Source of the DNA: Rhizomys pruinosus
Taxonomy: Eukaryota; Chordata; Mammalia; Rodentia; Spalacidae
Assembly (NCBI GenBank): GCA_009823505.1
Contig: VZQC01012381.1
Coordinates: 1 to 64,000 of the forward strand
Direction: 5' to 3'
Length of the DNA stretch: 64,000 nt
Shown here: positions 11,941 through 22,329 of the stretch, in pieces
Layout: each line of letters starts with the position of its first letter
How positions within the stretch are numbered: position 1 is the stretch's first letter
Made by a program: the position numbers and the translations under genes
Notes under the pieces: generated by a model
Told to the model about the DNA's origin: nothing
The model's input: the letters and a program-made list of their open reading frames with translations, nothing else
Databases searched by the model: none

Positions 11941-12820
11941 ATAAAAACAGAAAGCTTTAGTGTTTGTTAAACGAACCACTCTGCCCTCATCTCATTGCTC
12001 AGCTTGCCTGAGCAACATTTCAGGCATCCAGCTCCTTGGGAGCTAAGCTCACCATCAGAACACTCATCCCTTCTCATTGAGAAGGCTGCTCATCCCTTCT
12101 CCCCTCAGCCCTGTAGGAACCTGGCAGTTTTGAAAGTATGATTTAGTGCCTGGTGTGGTCCACAAAAATTGAGGGCAAAGAGCAAGAAGCAGCCTGAATG
12201 CACATTCCCTTTCCTGTTTCCCCAGAACCCTGAGAATAGCCTCTCAGGGTGTTTCTCAAAGTCGAGTGTTGGGATAAGCATGTGAATATTGGCTGAATTC
12301 AGCCCCATGTGGGCACACATAGACTCTCAGTAGGACCTTGCTCTGGCCTTCAGATAACAGCCTTTTACCATCTCGCAGGGCAGATAGGGTTTGAAAGAAA
12401 AGAACAGTGGAATGAGGGAGACAGAAGAACATGTTGCCATATCGGTCTTGGAAAAATTTTCTGTGATGTGAAGAAGAAACCTAAAGGTGACTCCTTTGGC
12501 ACTTGAATTGAAAGGATCATCTTTGACATCCGATTTAAAGAACATTTCCTCTATTTTAATCAAAGACGAAGAATGTTTAACGTAGGCCAGTAAAATGAAC
12601 AAACAATCTGAATATTCACCTATTTATGGCGTTAGTAAATTACTGAGAATCAAAGATTGTCATGGCCACAAAGGATGGCCATGGTGTTACTGATAAACCA
12701 TCCAAATCTGGCTCCAGGGCAAGGATGGGATTCAAGTGCTGAACAAAATCTTCAGGGAGAGGTGGCACAGTTACCAGGCAAGGGCAACCTCTGAGCTGTC
12801 CTTATCAGCTTATTTCCTTT
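11941..12820. other. 3' flank of the Rhox5-like gene
   Basis: Would hold the 3' UTR on the minus strand. No repeat was recognised; no canonical AATAAA close to the stop was identified on the minus strand. Confidence 0.35.
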
Positions 12821-12859
12821 CTACTGGTACGCAGCCGCTCTCCGAAACTTAAACCAATC
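12821..12859 (-). CDS. Rhox5: Rhox5-like exon 4, recognition helix and stop
   Basis: The acceptor tttttctgaatgtag precedes 12859. Codons read DWFKFRRAAAYQ and then TAG at 12823-12821. This matches the WFK.RRAAA signature I recall for mouse Rhox5, which sets it apart from other Rhox genes. Intron 3 is about 4.1 kb. Past the stop, in another frame, a stretch near 12768-12740 reads PPLPEDF, resembling part of the longer mouse tail. That suggests the old C-terminus was lost by a frameshift and stop. The polyadenylation site was not settled; ATTAAA occurs on this strand near 12553-12558. Confidence 0.72.
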   Translation of the reverse strand, partial: DWFKFRRAAAYQ

Positions 12860-15800
12860 CTACATTCAGAAAAAGAAGGGGCTTAGTAATGTACTAAACA
12901 CTGGCCTAACGAATCTATGTAGGTCATACTATAATACTAATTTTGTTGAAAGGGTTTATTTATGAATTATTATTCTTATATAGGGACTGGAACTCACTCA
13001 TACATGCTAAGCAATTACTCGACCATTGAGCTATATCCTCAACTCTGACTAAGATATTTATTACACACACAAAATTGTATACACTTAAAAATTTGGGATG
13101 CGCCAAGGTGGAGAAGATGGCTCAGCAGGTAAGAGCACTGCTGCTCCTTGTAGAAAATTTGGGTTTGATTCGCAGCATCCATATAGTGGCTAACAGCCCT
13201 TCCATAACTACTTTTCATTCCAGGGAAACTCCAACACCTTCTGCTGACTCTGTGGGCGTTGCACAACATTGGAAGCACTTACACATTGCACGCACAAATA
13301 TACACAAGTAAAAATAATAAAATATATTTTAAAGAAACTGTGTTGCTCAAATAGTGAGGTGGATGAGAGTTCAGGGCTGGTCGGACATCCATGGATCCCT
13401 GGTTTGCCATACTCAGAAATATTGAAAAAAAAATCCCGGAGAACACTGTCCCTCCATAAGCCCTCAAAACGCATCATAGTGTTCAAGGTTATGTAATGGA
13501 CTCAGAATATTTGCTGCATTTAATGCTTTCATCCTGGACAGGGGAAAGTTCTAGACTTATAGGTGAGCTGGACCCTGCCTGAGAGATCATTACATATAAT
13601 ATATAATTTATATATATATTATATATATATAGATAAATAGATAATTATATATTAATATGTAAATTAGAGACTATATAGTCTCTAAACATCTATGAACTGT
13701 TAGAAAAACAAAAACCAGACTGAGCCTATCAAACCCTTGCTGAGGCCACAAGCTGACATCCTCTACAGGTTAGGAGATGTTATAAGCCACAAGTAAGACC
13801 CGGTCCATATTTAACAAGGAAAAAAATGTAATTCATGGATCAACATATCATCCAAACATAGTGTCGCATACCAAAGTAACCACCATAACTATTAGTGCTA
13901 TTTAAATACCTTATATTTCTAATTGCTTTTGCTTCATTTGTAGGATTGAATGGTTATTCCTTGACAAACTGGCAGCCCATGAAAGAAAACAGCCAGAATG
14001 GACCAGATCCCAAGACACAACAGCTCCAGAGAGAGTGGACTGTTTTGCTTCACATCCACCTGTGCCCCTTGTCTAAGCCTAGGAACAATCTGCGGAAGAG
14101 GTGGGCGTGGTAGAATTGTAAGGGCTGTGATTGGGGGTGATGGTGAAACTACAGCAATTAGTCGGGACACTTATTTGATCACTTGGATTGAACATACAAC
14201 CCCTCACCCCCCCTGGATGGTGGTTGCTGTGGGGGTTTGGGCACAACATCCCGCAAATTGGTTTCATATAAAGTATGTGTACTCATGGATCATCACTTAT
14301 AACTAAAAAATGAAAAAAAAAAAAAAACTGAGAGAAAGATGCAGGACATTTGATGGCAAAATGCAGATCTGGGATTGGGAAAATGGGGGTAGGGGAGAGA
14401 GGGGGAAGGAAAAGGGAAATATGCCTGAACTGAAGTGGAAATATGTATGAAATGCAAACAGCATCAAAAAAAAAAAAAAAAAAAAGAAAAGCGAAACCAA
14501 TGCCTGTTAAACTGCTCTGTTCCCTTACGATACTCTTTTCCGAATTCAAAAAGTACAAATTTATGAGATAAAGGCTCTTTTCCTAATGGTTTGCCAAATC
14601 TTTGTCCCTCCTTGTAAAGTTGGAGTACTTCTTCTTTCGTACGTGGAATTATATAGGACAAAAAATCCAGTGCAAATGCCCCCTGTGCCCATTTAAGTGG
14701 TAGCAGGGGTCAGAGTTAGCAAACATAACCAATACAACTCAGGAGATAACTATGAAATAGGCTGAAACAACGGCCCATATTCCCAGAAATGGAGTCCCTC
14801 AAACAGCTCTTAAATGTTTACGCAGATAGACTGGGAGAGGCCTGTGAAAAAGCTTATTGGAAATCTTTGTGTTGCACATCTGAGACAAAAATCAAACATT
14901 TTTTATTTTCCCTTATTTGGTTGAGTGGCTCTTCTGCCCTCATCCTTCCACTGAGAGCACACGTGGTACACTGAGAGATGGGCAAGGCAGCACAGCAACC
15001 TTAGTTTCTTGGTTTCCCATCAAGATTTAAATACACAAGAATGTGGCGCTCGTGCCCCTCCCCCACTCAGAGGTAGGCCTAGCCTTCACTCTGACCTGTG
15101 GTGTTGGGATAGCAGCCTTGGGGCCTGCTGTGTTGGCTATTGCTCTGAAAACACCATCACTGTTCTGCAGAGTTTTTCTATCCTTCCAAATGCACAGGAG
15201 TGTAAGAGATACAAAGCTGTGGATGCTCTTCGGTATCTTCCTGTTTTGAGGTTAATGGTGAAAATACAGCAATATAGTTTGGGCACTTATTTGATCAACT
15301 GGAGTGAACATACAACCCCTCACTCCCCTGCTGGATAGTGGGGCTGTGAGGGTTTGGGCACAACAGCCTGAAAATTGGTTTTGCATGAGGATGCTTGTAC
15401 TAATGGATTATCACTTATACCGAAAAATGAAAAAAAAAAAAAAAACTGAAAGATTTGCAGGACAGTTATGGCGGAATGCATGATCTGGAATGGGTGTGGA
15501 GGGTGGGTGGGAAGGGAAAAGGAAATAAGCCTGAACTGAATTCGACATGAGTATGAAATCACAAAGCATCAATAAAAAATGTTAACAAAAAAAAAAACAA
15601 AAGGGTCTGACTCTGATCAAAAACATTGACTGAAATTCTCGATGTTCAATAAAATTATTTAAAAAAAATAAAAATAAAACACGAATGTGTGAGTTTGGGG
15701 GGAAGGTCTGTTATTTACTTCATTTTACTTTTTAGTTTTTAGTTTTTTTTTTGAGAACGTGGTCTCCTGTAGCTGTAGCTGGCCGGACCTTCAATAGAAG

Positions 15801-18564
15801 ACCAGGCTGGTCTAGGATCGCATAGAGATTCGTGTGTCACCTGCCTCCTGAGAGTGAGATAAAGATGTGTGGCCACAGTGTCCTGCTTGTTTATTGTATT
15901 TGAACAAGGGCCTCTTGTAGCTCGGGCTGGCCTAGAGTCCCTTATTCTTCTTGTTCTTCGCCCTCATCTCTATTTAGAATGATGGGATTATAAGCAATCA
16001 AAACCATTCCTAGTACAAATGATGTGGATAAGTCCCCATATGTCATATCTAACACTCCATTTTTCCATAGGAAAAGTGTACAGTTTTTTTTCCTTTATAA
16101 AAATTTTCGTTTTGTTCATTTTTGTTATTGCAAAAAATTATAACCTTCTTCAATCCCTGCCATAATGCACAACTTTAACAATACTTACAGGCATCGTCAC
16201 CAACAGATTCCAGGTAACTTAATATAGGTGTGCCATTCAACATATGGCTTTTACTAAACACTTATGAATAATACCGAGAGGATCAGACACTTGCATGCTT
16301 TGCCCATGTCCATCAGTCTCCGTTTAGATGTACACTAGCAACAACAGTGCTAGGTTCAGCCTGTAAATTAACATTCACTCCACTGGCTGAAGATGTAGAA
16401 AGTCCCTCCTTAACCCTAGAATTTATGCTTTATTATTGAAAATAATATTGTGGAGCTCATGGGTATACAAATGTGAATAATTTTTGTGTCATATTTTGTA
16501 GAAATTTGATTTCCATCCACAAGATGCATGAAGGCCAGTTGTAGTAGAATCTGAACATTTTTCTTATATAAGTGTGGTATATATCAGCACGCATATGTTT
16601 ATATGAGGGAATAAATACATATTTATAACACAGGTATTCATATTTTGACTAACACATATATATTCAATTCATGTATGTGTGTAAATACTACTATTTGTTC
16701 CATCAGTAAGCCATGTTCTCTGTGGTCAAATGGGATATTTCCATATGCTAAAGATTTCTGATTCCATTTTGTACCCACAAAGACCACAACGTTTAAAAGT
16801 CCTTCCCAAACCTGGAGACGTCAACACACTAGCTTCAGCATTTCTGGGACAAAGATGTCCAAGACGTGCAGTAAGTTATTAAATGGCTGCTCAGCCAAAC
16901 TGCTTTTTTAGGTTACTGACCTTCACTCTGGTCTCAGTAACACCCATCCATCTCGCAAGATCCTTCCTAAAGGGAGCAATTGCAGACATTCAGTTTGTGG
17001 CATTGAGGATGAAACAGAACAAGCACAGTCTATTTATAAAAGTTTGCTCCATCTACCCATCCCCCTCACTTATGCACTGTTTTTAGATTTCTATACACCT
17101 TGAGGATTACGGACCTACAGGGAAGGTTTTCTTCTTTTTTTTTTTTTTTTTTTTTCTTTTCCTTCAAGGACCAATTTTAAAGGGCAATCCCCCAAATCAT
17201 TAATCAGTACAAATGATGGACCAACAAAGCTAAAAACATACAAATGAATCAAGAGATAATTTACAATAAAAACATTTGGTGAAATTCAAACAAACAGCCA
17301 GCCTCCTACACTGCATGTGACCAGCCACGCCCCAGGCTGCTTATCAGGACCTTATTTACAATAACGGGCATTATCGAAAGCTTTTCAACAGTGACTCACT
17401 TAAATATATATAAAAAATTAGTCTTATTCCCAGTCGGCAAACCCCCACACCATCCTACCAAGATGAGGCCAGGTAGCCTAGACTTTCTAGTAGCTTTTAT
17501 TTCTGAGGGAAGAGAGGGGCCTGGAAGAGAGCCAAAACCACTTTGGACCAGCACAAATTCTCTGAAAACTGGGCCCCAATCCATGCAATGTGCCTACCTT
17601 GCTGGTGTATATCCAGAATGACTTCGTTGGAAAATGGTCTCCAACTGTTCCAGCTGCCACTGGCTGAACTTAGGGTCGTAGGGCAGCTCCCCATTCACAG
17701 ACTTTGTGCTCCTCTGGCACCCAGTAGCTCCAGCAACTGCCTCTTCTTCCTGCAGATCCTCATCCACCCCACCACCACTAGCGCCACCATCTTTATTTTT
17801 ATCCTCCACTGGACCTGAAGCACCAGGGCCAAAATGGCGTTCTATCCCTCCATCAATTTTTTTCCTTCTTTTCTTTTCTCCTGATTCTTCCAATCCAGGC
17901 TTGTCTTGTTCATTTTTCTCCTTCCTCCACTCTTCAGCCTGAACACTCATCTCTGCCTTTCCACCTGTAAAAGTCAAAGCACCACGAAAAAGATCTTGGC
18001 ATCAGTGCAGAGGGCTCATGGGAAGGGGAAGCCAAGGGTGCCAAGGGCTGCCAACCAAGCTACTGATGGACACCATTTTCCTCAGGAAACTTTTGCTTCC
18101 TGGAGATCGATTTAAAAATACAAGTTTGACGCCAGGCGTTGTGGTGCACGCCTTTAATCCTAGCGCTTGGGAGGCAGAGGCAGGAGGATCTTTGTGAGCT
18201 TCAAGGCCAGCCTGGTCTACAGAGTGAGTTCCAGACAGCTGGGGCTACAGGAGACCCTTTTTAAAGATAAAAAAAAAAATACAAGTTTGGCCGGTGGCCC
18301 AGGCGTTGGTGAGCACAATTTCTAGATCTTAGCCCTTGGGGGCAGAGGCAGGTGGATGTCTGTGATTCAGGCCAGCCTGGTACAGAGTGAGTTCCAGTAC
18401 AGGCTGGGCTACAGGGAACCCCTGTCTCATAAGGACCAAAAAACAAAACAAAACAAAACAAAAAAACAAGTTTGATCTAGGTACTCACTGTTTTGTCCCG
18501 CTTGGTCCTCCTTGACTCCCAGAGAGAGTAAGTTGATAAAAAATTTGTCTCGGCGAGCCTCCAT
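12821..18564 (-). CDS. Rhox5: Rhox5 (Pem)-like homeobox gene, four coding exons, 175 codons
   Basis: The CDS joins 18564-18489, 17964-17598, 16966-16921 and 12859-12821 (528 bases including the stop). All introns are GT/AG and every junction keeps frame. The N-terminus (MEA...LLSLGVKED) and the motif HFGPGASGP at about residues 69-77 match what I recall of mouse Rhox5/Pem. A basic run KKRRKK near residue 56 could be a nuclear localisation signal. The homeodomain starts near residue 118: F8, W11, L16 and F20 are in exon 2, helix 2 is in the 46-bp exon 3, and DWFKFRRAAA is in exon 4. Known Rhox5 is an X-linked nuclear protein of Sertoli cells, epididymis and placenta. Oddities: position 51, almost always Asn, is Phe, and the stop falls after homeodomain residue 58, so the roughly 35-residue mouse tail is missing. 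The ORF is otherwise intact. A recently truncated gene is an alternative. Assignment to the Rhox family is firm; Rhox5 is likely. Confidence 0.8.
13108..13336 (+). mobile_element. B2 SINE (diverged), in intron 3 of the Rhox5-like gene
   Basis: Reads ggagaagatggctcagcagg, gggtttgattcgcagcatcc and an A/T-rich tail with aataaaatatattt. Confidence 0.8.
13592..13665. repeat. AT-rich simple repeat
   Basis: Long run of TA/ATT units with two GATA-like interruptions. Confidence 0.8.
13738..14483 (+). repeat. Dispersed G-rich-tailed repeat, copy 2
   Basis: Begins near ctgaggccacaagctgacat. It includes gttaggagatgttataagcc, gcttcacatccacctgtgcc and gaatgtaagggctgt..., then gatgcaggacatttgatggc, a GGGGGTAGGGGAGAGAGGG tract and an A20 tail at 14466-14485. 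Related along its length to 41207-42004. Confidence 0.75.
14520..14712 (-). other. Unidentified minus-strand open stretch in intron 3
   Basis: About 60 codons without a stop, with protein-like composition (for example KEEVLQLYKEGQRFGKPL). There is no ATG and no family I recognise. It may be a relic of a retroelement or of another gene. Confidence 0.25.
15240..15598 (+). repeat. Dispersed G-rich-tailed repeat, copy 3 (5' truncated)
   Basis: Same order of blocks as the copy at 41207, from ggttaatggtgaaaatacag through gcaggacagttatggcggaa, a G-rich tract and an AATAAAAAATG...A-rich end. Confidence 0.75.
15735..15990 (-). mobile_element. Two diverged B1-like fragments
   Basis: Reverse B1 text twice: gagaacgtggtctcctgtag...ccaggctggtctaggatcg at 15755-15820, and gaacaagggcctcttgtagc...gggctggcctagag at 15901-15940. 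Confidence 0.6.
15991..16920. other. Intron 3 of the Rhox5-like gene, exon 3-proximal part
   Basis: AT-rich, no repeat recognised. An AG followed by GTTTGG at about 16818-16812 mimics an exon 4 start but does not continue as a homeodomain. Confidence 0.4.
16921..16966 (-). CDS. Rhox5: Rhox5-like exon 3, 46 bp, homeodomain helix 2 and start of helix 3
   Basis: The acceptor ccctttag lies before 16966 and the donor is AAG|GTCAGT (GT at 16920-16919). The length is exactly 46 bp, the hallmark of Rhox middle exons. Its first G completes the Arg codon from exon 2, followed by KDLARWMGVTETRVK. The next exon starts in phase 0. Confidence 0.82.
17134..17160. repeat. Poly(T) tract in intron 2 of the Rhox5-like gene
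   Basis: Nearly pure T run, 25-27 bases. It could be the A tail of a lost minus-strand retroposon. Confidence 0.7.
17598..17964 (-). CDS. Rhox5: Rhox5-like exon 2 (acidic N-terminal region and first half of homeodomain)
   Basis: The acceptor cttttacag precedes 17964 and the donor is AG|GTAGGC (GT at 17597-17596). It encodes the charged N-terminal region with HFGPGASGP, a Gly/Asp-rich stretch, and then homeodomain residues 1-31 with the core KFSQWQLEQLETIFQRS. It ends in phase 2. An internal ATG at 17950 could serve as a start if exon 1 were skipped. Confidence 0.8.
18129..18283 (+). mobile_element. B1 SINE in intron 1 of the Rhox5-like gene
   Basis: gccaggcgttgtggtgcacg start, gcaggaggatctttgtgagc, ggctacaggagaccc, A tail. 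Confidence 0.9.
18289..18465 (+). mobile_element. B1 SINE (diverged) in intron 1 of the Rhox5-like gene
   Basis: Second B1 in tandem with the preceding one, ending in an AAAAC-rich tail. Small indels relative to its neighbour. Confidence 0.85.
18489..18564 (-). CDS. Rhox5: Rhox5-like exon 1, coding part
   Basis: The ATG is at 18564-18562 and 25 full codons follow before the donor, which reads A|GTGAGTAC (GT at 18488-18487). The peptide has the pattern MEA...LLSLGVKED, like the start of mouse Pem. The exon ends in phase 1 and its last A joins GT of exon 2 to make Ser. The 5' end of the transcript is not defined by sequence alone. Confidence 0.72.
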
Positions 18565-18700
18565 GCCCTAAATATCCTCTGCACAGTGTGCTGTGGCAAC
18601 TTGGAGCGGGTGTCTCCTACCGTTCCCGGAACTGAAGGAAAGTCCGGCCCTCAGACACCTTAGGTTGTCGCTTCAGGCCTAGTGAAGGTAACAATGTATC
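18565..18700 (-). promoter_or_regulatory. Likely 5' UTR/proximal promoter of the Rhox5-like gene
   Basis: This is the stretch directly upstream of the exon 1 ATG. It is more GC-rich than its surroundings and has no clear TATA box. It contains TTCCCGGAA at 18623-18631, a perfect TTCN3GAA palindrome of the STAT type, about 60 bases from the ATG. The role is inferred from position only. Confidence 0.3.
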
Positions 18701-19239
18701 TAGTCATAGATTTAGTCTCCGCTTCTTGCGCACAGACAGTTCCTGTGGGGTGAGTCTTTGAGATATGCTTGTGACAGCAGTTTGGGGATGTAATGAACAC
18801 GGTGTGCTTGCAAGAGGGACAAGGTATGTGGGCATGTGGGTGTGCAGAACTTGGGTCTCCAAGTTACAGCTCGGCTGACTACTTTGGCCTTGGGAAGATA
18901 TGCAGCCAGGCATAAAGGTCTCCAGAGATGGAACAAGGTTTTTCTCCTTCTCTTTCTCCCTTAAACTCAAATTTGCAAAGTTGACCACCACCCCTTTCCT
19001 GGGAAGCTAGCTTACCTAAGCTAGAGTAGACAGCTGACCTGAAACTCCGAGTCCTGAGCACTGTCTGCACACACAGAGCCAAGTCCAATTATGGGAGTGG
19101 TGATTTAATGATTTTTAAGAAGCCAAGGTTCCCCTAGAAGAGGTGAGTGGGCAGATGCTGCCCATCACTGGTTCAGCCTGTCACCCTTCACCCTGCCTTC
19201 CCACCTATGCTGAATCTGGATGCCCTATGCTTCTCTTTG

Positions 19240-19735
19240 TGTTTCCTCTTTTCCAGATGGGAATGGATTAGTGATCTTGAAGGCCAAGAGGATAAAGGAC
19301 GAGGTAGAGGGTGTACAGGGCATCTTTGTAGAGGCAGGCAAACAATTAACAAATGAAGGGAAGAAGTAAGAGGAGGAGGGGAAGAAGGACATACTGCCCT
19401 CATATATTCTAGACACCGTCAACAGCAGGACCCATGAAAATAGTGGCCTAACAGCAGTGGCCAAGAACCAGAGGAGCAGCAAGAGGAGCAGATTCCCCGA
19501 GTTTGCCCAGAGTCTACAGCCTGGCAGCCCGCTGTCTCCTAGCCTCGGCACTCGGTTTACCCAGCCCCAGCTGCAGTAGCTGGAGCACCTCTTACAAGAG
19601 AATCATTCTCCCTGTTTGTGAGCACAGTAAGCGATCCTGGGTACCCAGTTTGGATGGAGCATGTGCTGGTCCAAATGACTTTGAACTCTACATCTCTTCT
19701 TTTCTTCCCCTGTCTGTGAAATAAAAGCCACCTAC
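19240..19735 (+). pseudogene. Intronless degenerate Rhox copy (processed pseudogene)
   Basis: From about 19250 one frame runs through a charged N-terminal-like region with internal stops. It then reads RFTQPQLQ, stop, LEHLLQENHSPCL at 19552-19617, which lines up with homeodomain residues 7-28 (F8, L13, L16, Q21 and N23 positions). Helix 2 and the recognition-helix region follow directly (to about 19690) with no intron at the usual Rhox positions and more stops. AATAAA occurs at 19719-19724. Lack of introns plus a nearby polyadenylation signal suggests retroposition. No clear A tail or target duplication is preserved. It is on the opposite strand to the Rhox5-like gene and starts about 0.7 kb from that gene's exon 1. 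The helix 3 match is weak. Confidence 0.55.
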
Positions 19736-19739
19736 AAAT

Positions 19740-19957
19740 TCCAGGCTCTCTGGCTCCTTCCTCTAGAAGTTGGGTTCTGGACTGGGAGTAAGAGCTTTGC
19801 CACTAGGGGATGAAAGTGTTTTCTCAGTGTGTTTCAATGAATAAAAAGGTGGAAACCTTTAGGCAATGATTATTATTTTGAATAAAGTCTTATAGAAACA
19901 GGGATGAGAAATGTCAGGTGTGGGTGGAAACTTCAAGGTGAGATTCTGACTTGATTT
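19740..19957. other. No recognised feature
   Basis: Short stretch between the processed Rhox copy and a CT tract. No coding or repeat signal recognised. Confidence 0.4.
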
Positions 19958-19961
19958 AAAG

Positions 19962-19964
19962 TTT

Positions 19965-20014
<50 letters not shown>

Positions 20015-20024
20015 TCTCTCTCCC
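19962..20024. repeat. CT microsatellite
   Basis: Run of CT units with a few single-base interruptions. Confidence 0.9.
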
Positions 20025-20321
20025 ATATTTCTATAACAGTAGTTCAACACCAAATACCCCAGGGGCTGCATCCCAAGGCTGTACACTGGGCTCACAGCCA
20101 GGATTGGCTCTGAAAGGACAATAAGAACTCCATTTTCTTAGCAAAATAATGCCAGCTGGGGAACCAAGAAACTAAACACAGCACAAAGATAAAGGACAGT
20201 GCTTTCATATACTCTCAACACTTTCAACATGATTATCTCCGGAAAGCGTTCTGCAGACCTCTGCTCACACTGTTTTGTAAACATACTAAGAACTAGATCA
20301 TAAAACCAGTAATGGAAGAAT

Positions 20322-20395
20322 GGCAATGTATCTCAGTGGTAGAGTGCTTGCCTAGACTTCACAAAGCCCTGGGTTCAATCCCCAATATCATACAG
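20322..20395 (+). mobile_element. ID-type SINE
   Basis: Reads gcaatgtatctcagtggtag, agtgcttgcctaga and ccctgggttcaatcccca, the tRNA-Ala-derived ID element. It is followed by a CATGCA repeat (about 20403-20432). Confidence 0.8.
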
Positions 20396-20432
20396 TCATA
20401 TGGATACACATGCACATGCACATGCACATGCA

Positions 20433-21285
20433 CAAAGACTAACACAGACACACTGAAATCAGTATTGGGATCAGGGGTCTAAGGTCAGCCTATATCAAAT
20501 TTACCTTCCTTCACCTTCACCTGATTATATACTGTGACCCCTGCTACCCTAGAATCTTCTCAACAAGCACTCCATTGTTCTGGACTTTCAGAGCATATAC
20601 TTAAAAGAGAGAAGAACTATAACTAGTAACATAGAAATTAAGGGGCATTATTCAGGAAGAAGTGCCTTTTGTCTCACAAAAATTGCAGCTTGTAAGGGAG
20701 AGGGGGAGGGCAGGGCTTCTCAGGAAGGGAGGGAGTGAGCCGCAATTGTAAAGGAGTAGAATGAAGAAGGAGTTGTGCCCTGGAAAGATTGAAGGAAGGC
20801 ATGGAAAAGGACACAAGGGGAGCAGGGAGGGAAGTGGCAAAGTCAGAAGCATGGTGTCAGGGATTGAACAGAACCCAGAACTCCTTGATACTGCTACAGA
20901 CTGTCTTGCCACCTTGGGGGAAGTTATGCATTTCTCTCATTAGAAACAACTAATAGGTGAGAAGGAGCTGAGAAATACTCTTCAGATGTTAACTAGTCAC
21001 AGCAACAGCCAATTTGATGTAGCAAAATTTGAATGAACCCACCCAGTGACTTGGTGAGACCATTCCAGTCCCAGGACCATGAGCAAGATTGGTAGACAGA
21101 GTTATGGCCCGGCATGGGCCCTGCAAATTTGCTGGAGCTCTTTGGCATGAAGCCCAGTCCTCTTTGGACATCCGGTAATTAGTAAGTGGGATGAGCAGGC
21201 TACCTAAGAAGCAGGTTCCTGGGCTTCTAAAATAAGACTGCTTGGGAAACTAAATTAGAACTCCGAAATACTCTGCACATGTGAT
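20433..21285. other. No recognised feature
   Basis: About 0.85 kb without a recognised repeat. A GGGAG-rich patch lies at 20695-20740. Confidence 0.4.
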
Positions 21286-21286
21286 A

Positions 21287-21287
21287 T

Positions 21288-21331
<44 letters not shown>

Positions 21332-21355
21332 GTCTGTCTGTCTGTCTGTCTGTCT
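21287..21355. repeat. GT microsatellite with GTCT units
   Basis: About 20 GT units followed by TGTC units. Confidence 0.95.
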
Positions 21356-21359
21356 TTGT

Positions 21360-21695
21360 GTATTAGTCACTTTTCTGTTGCTGTGATAAAACCACAATGA
21401 CAAATGGAACTTATAAAAGGAAGAGTTTATTTGAGCTTATGATTGACAGTTCCAGGGAATCAGAGTCCATTGTGGCAGGAAGCATGGTGGCTGGAGATGG
21501 AGCAGCAAGCCAAGGTTCACATCTGGCAATGAGCACAGGAAGCAGAGAGAGAGACTGGAGACTAGAAAGGCTTGTTAAACTCACTAAGCCCGCCCCATGG
21601 TCACACCTTCTAAGACCTCCAAGAACAGTGCCCCCAACTGGAGACAAAATGTCTGAATACTTAAAGCCTATGGGGGAACACTCATTCAAACCACC
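21360..21695 (-). mobile_element. Solo LTR of the TGTGGTGGTTTGAATG type (ERVL-MaLR-like)
   Basis: Reverse copy of the element at 24123. It starts tgtattagtcacttttctgt, contains tttatttgagcttatgattg (reverse of the AATAAA region) and ends ttcaaaccaccaca. The family name is inferred. Confidence 0.7.
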
Positions 21696-21697
21696 AC

Positions 21698-21700
<3 letters not shown>

Positions 21701-21739
<39 letters not shown>

Positions 21740-21750
21740 ATGTGTGTGTG
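21701..21750. repeat. GT microsatellite
   Basis: GT units with one CAT interruption. Confidence 0.95.
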
Positions 21751-21982
21751 TAGGTATGCTTTGCTTAAAAAAAATAAAGTCTTGCTGGGAATGTAGCTGA
21801 GTAATAAAATGTTTAACCAATATGCGTGAATGAAGATCTTATGCAACACAAACTGGCCTTGAAATTATTGTGCAGACAAGGATAACCTTGAATTCCCAAT
21901 TCCCGATTCTTCTGCCTCCAATCACCCTCCCCAACTGATATGATTACATGCCTATGCTAACTGTTTGACCTGTGAACCCTAT

Positions 21983-22024
21983 TATATATATATATATATA
22001 TAGATATATAATATATATATATAA
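21983..22024. repeat. AT microsatellite
   Basis: Run of TA units with a single G interruption. Confidence 0.9.
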
Positions 22025-22329
22025 TTGTCTTTTTTTAAGGAACATTGGTAAAAGTCTCTTTAACAACATGAATTGATATTTTGGTTCAATTTAAATGAGA
22101 AATTTTTGAATAAAACTGTTTTATGTTTCTTTAAACCCATCTTCAAGTTGTGTGTATGTGTGAGTGAATGCAAATTCCCGCTTTTAATTCATTATAATCC
22201 TACAGGTTTAAATCTAATTAGCTGACTATAAACAAAAATAGATTCAATTAATAGAAAATGTTTGTATTATACCCCTTTAGTGTTAACAATTTTAATTCGG
22301 TTTATAGTATGCATATTATTCAGTTTAAT

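Noticed and set aside
14905..14950. Possible exon 4 of the Rhox5-like gene (AG then TGG..., GRRA) on the minus strand
   Set aside because: It has the right phase and RRA, but lacks WF and continues into a stop. The exon at 12859-12821, with WFK and RRAAA, is far better.
16780..16818. AG|GTTTGG on the minus strand just below exon 3, resembling VW of an exon 4
   Set aside because: The intron would be about 100 bp, and the codons after VW do not follow the homeodomain.
17706..17942. Plus-strand Ser/Pro-rich open frame opposite the Rhox5-like exon 2
   Set aside because: Antisense shadow of the Lys/Glu-rich coding exon.
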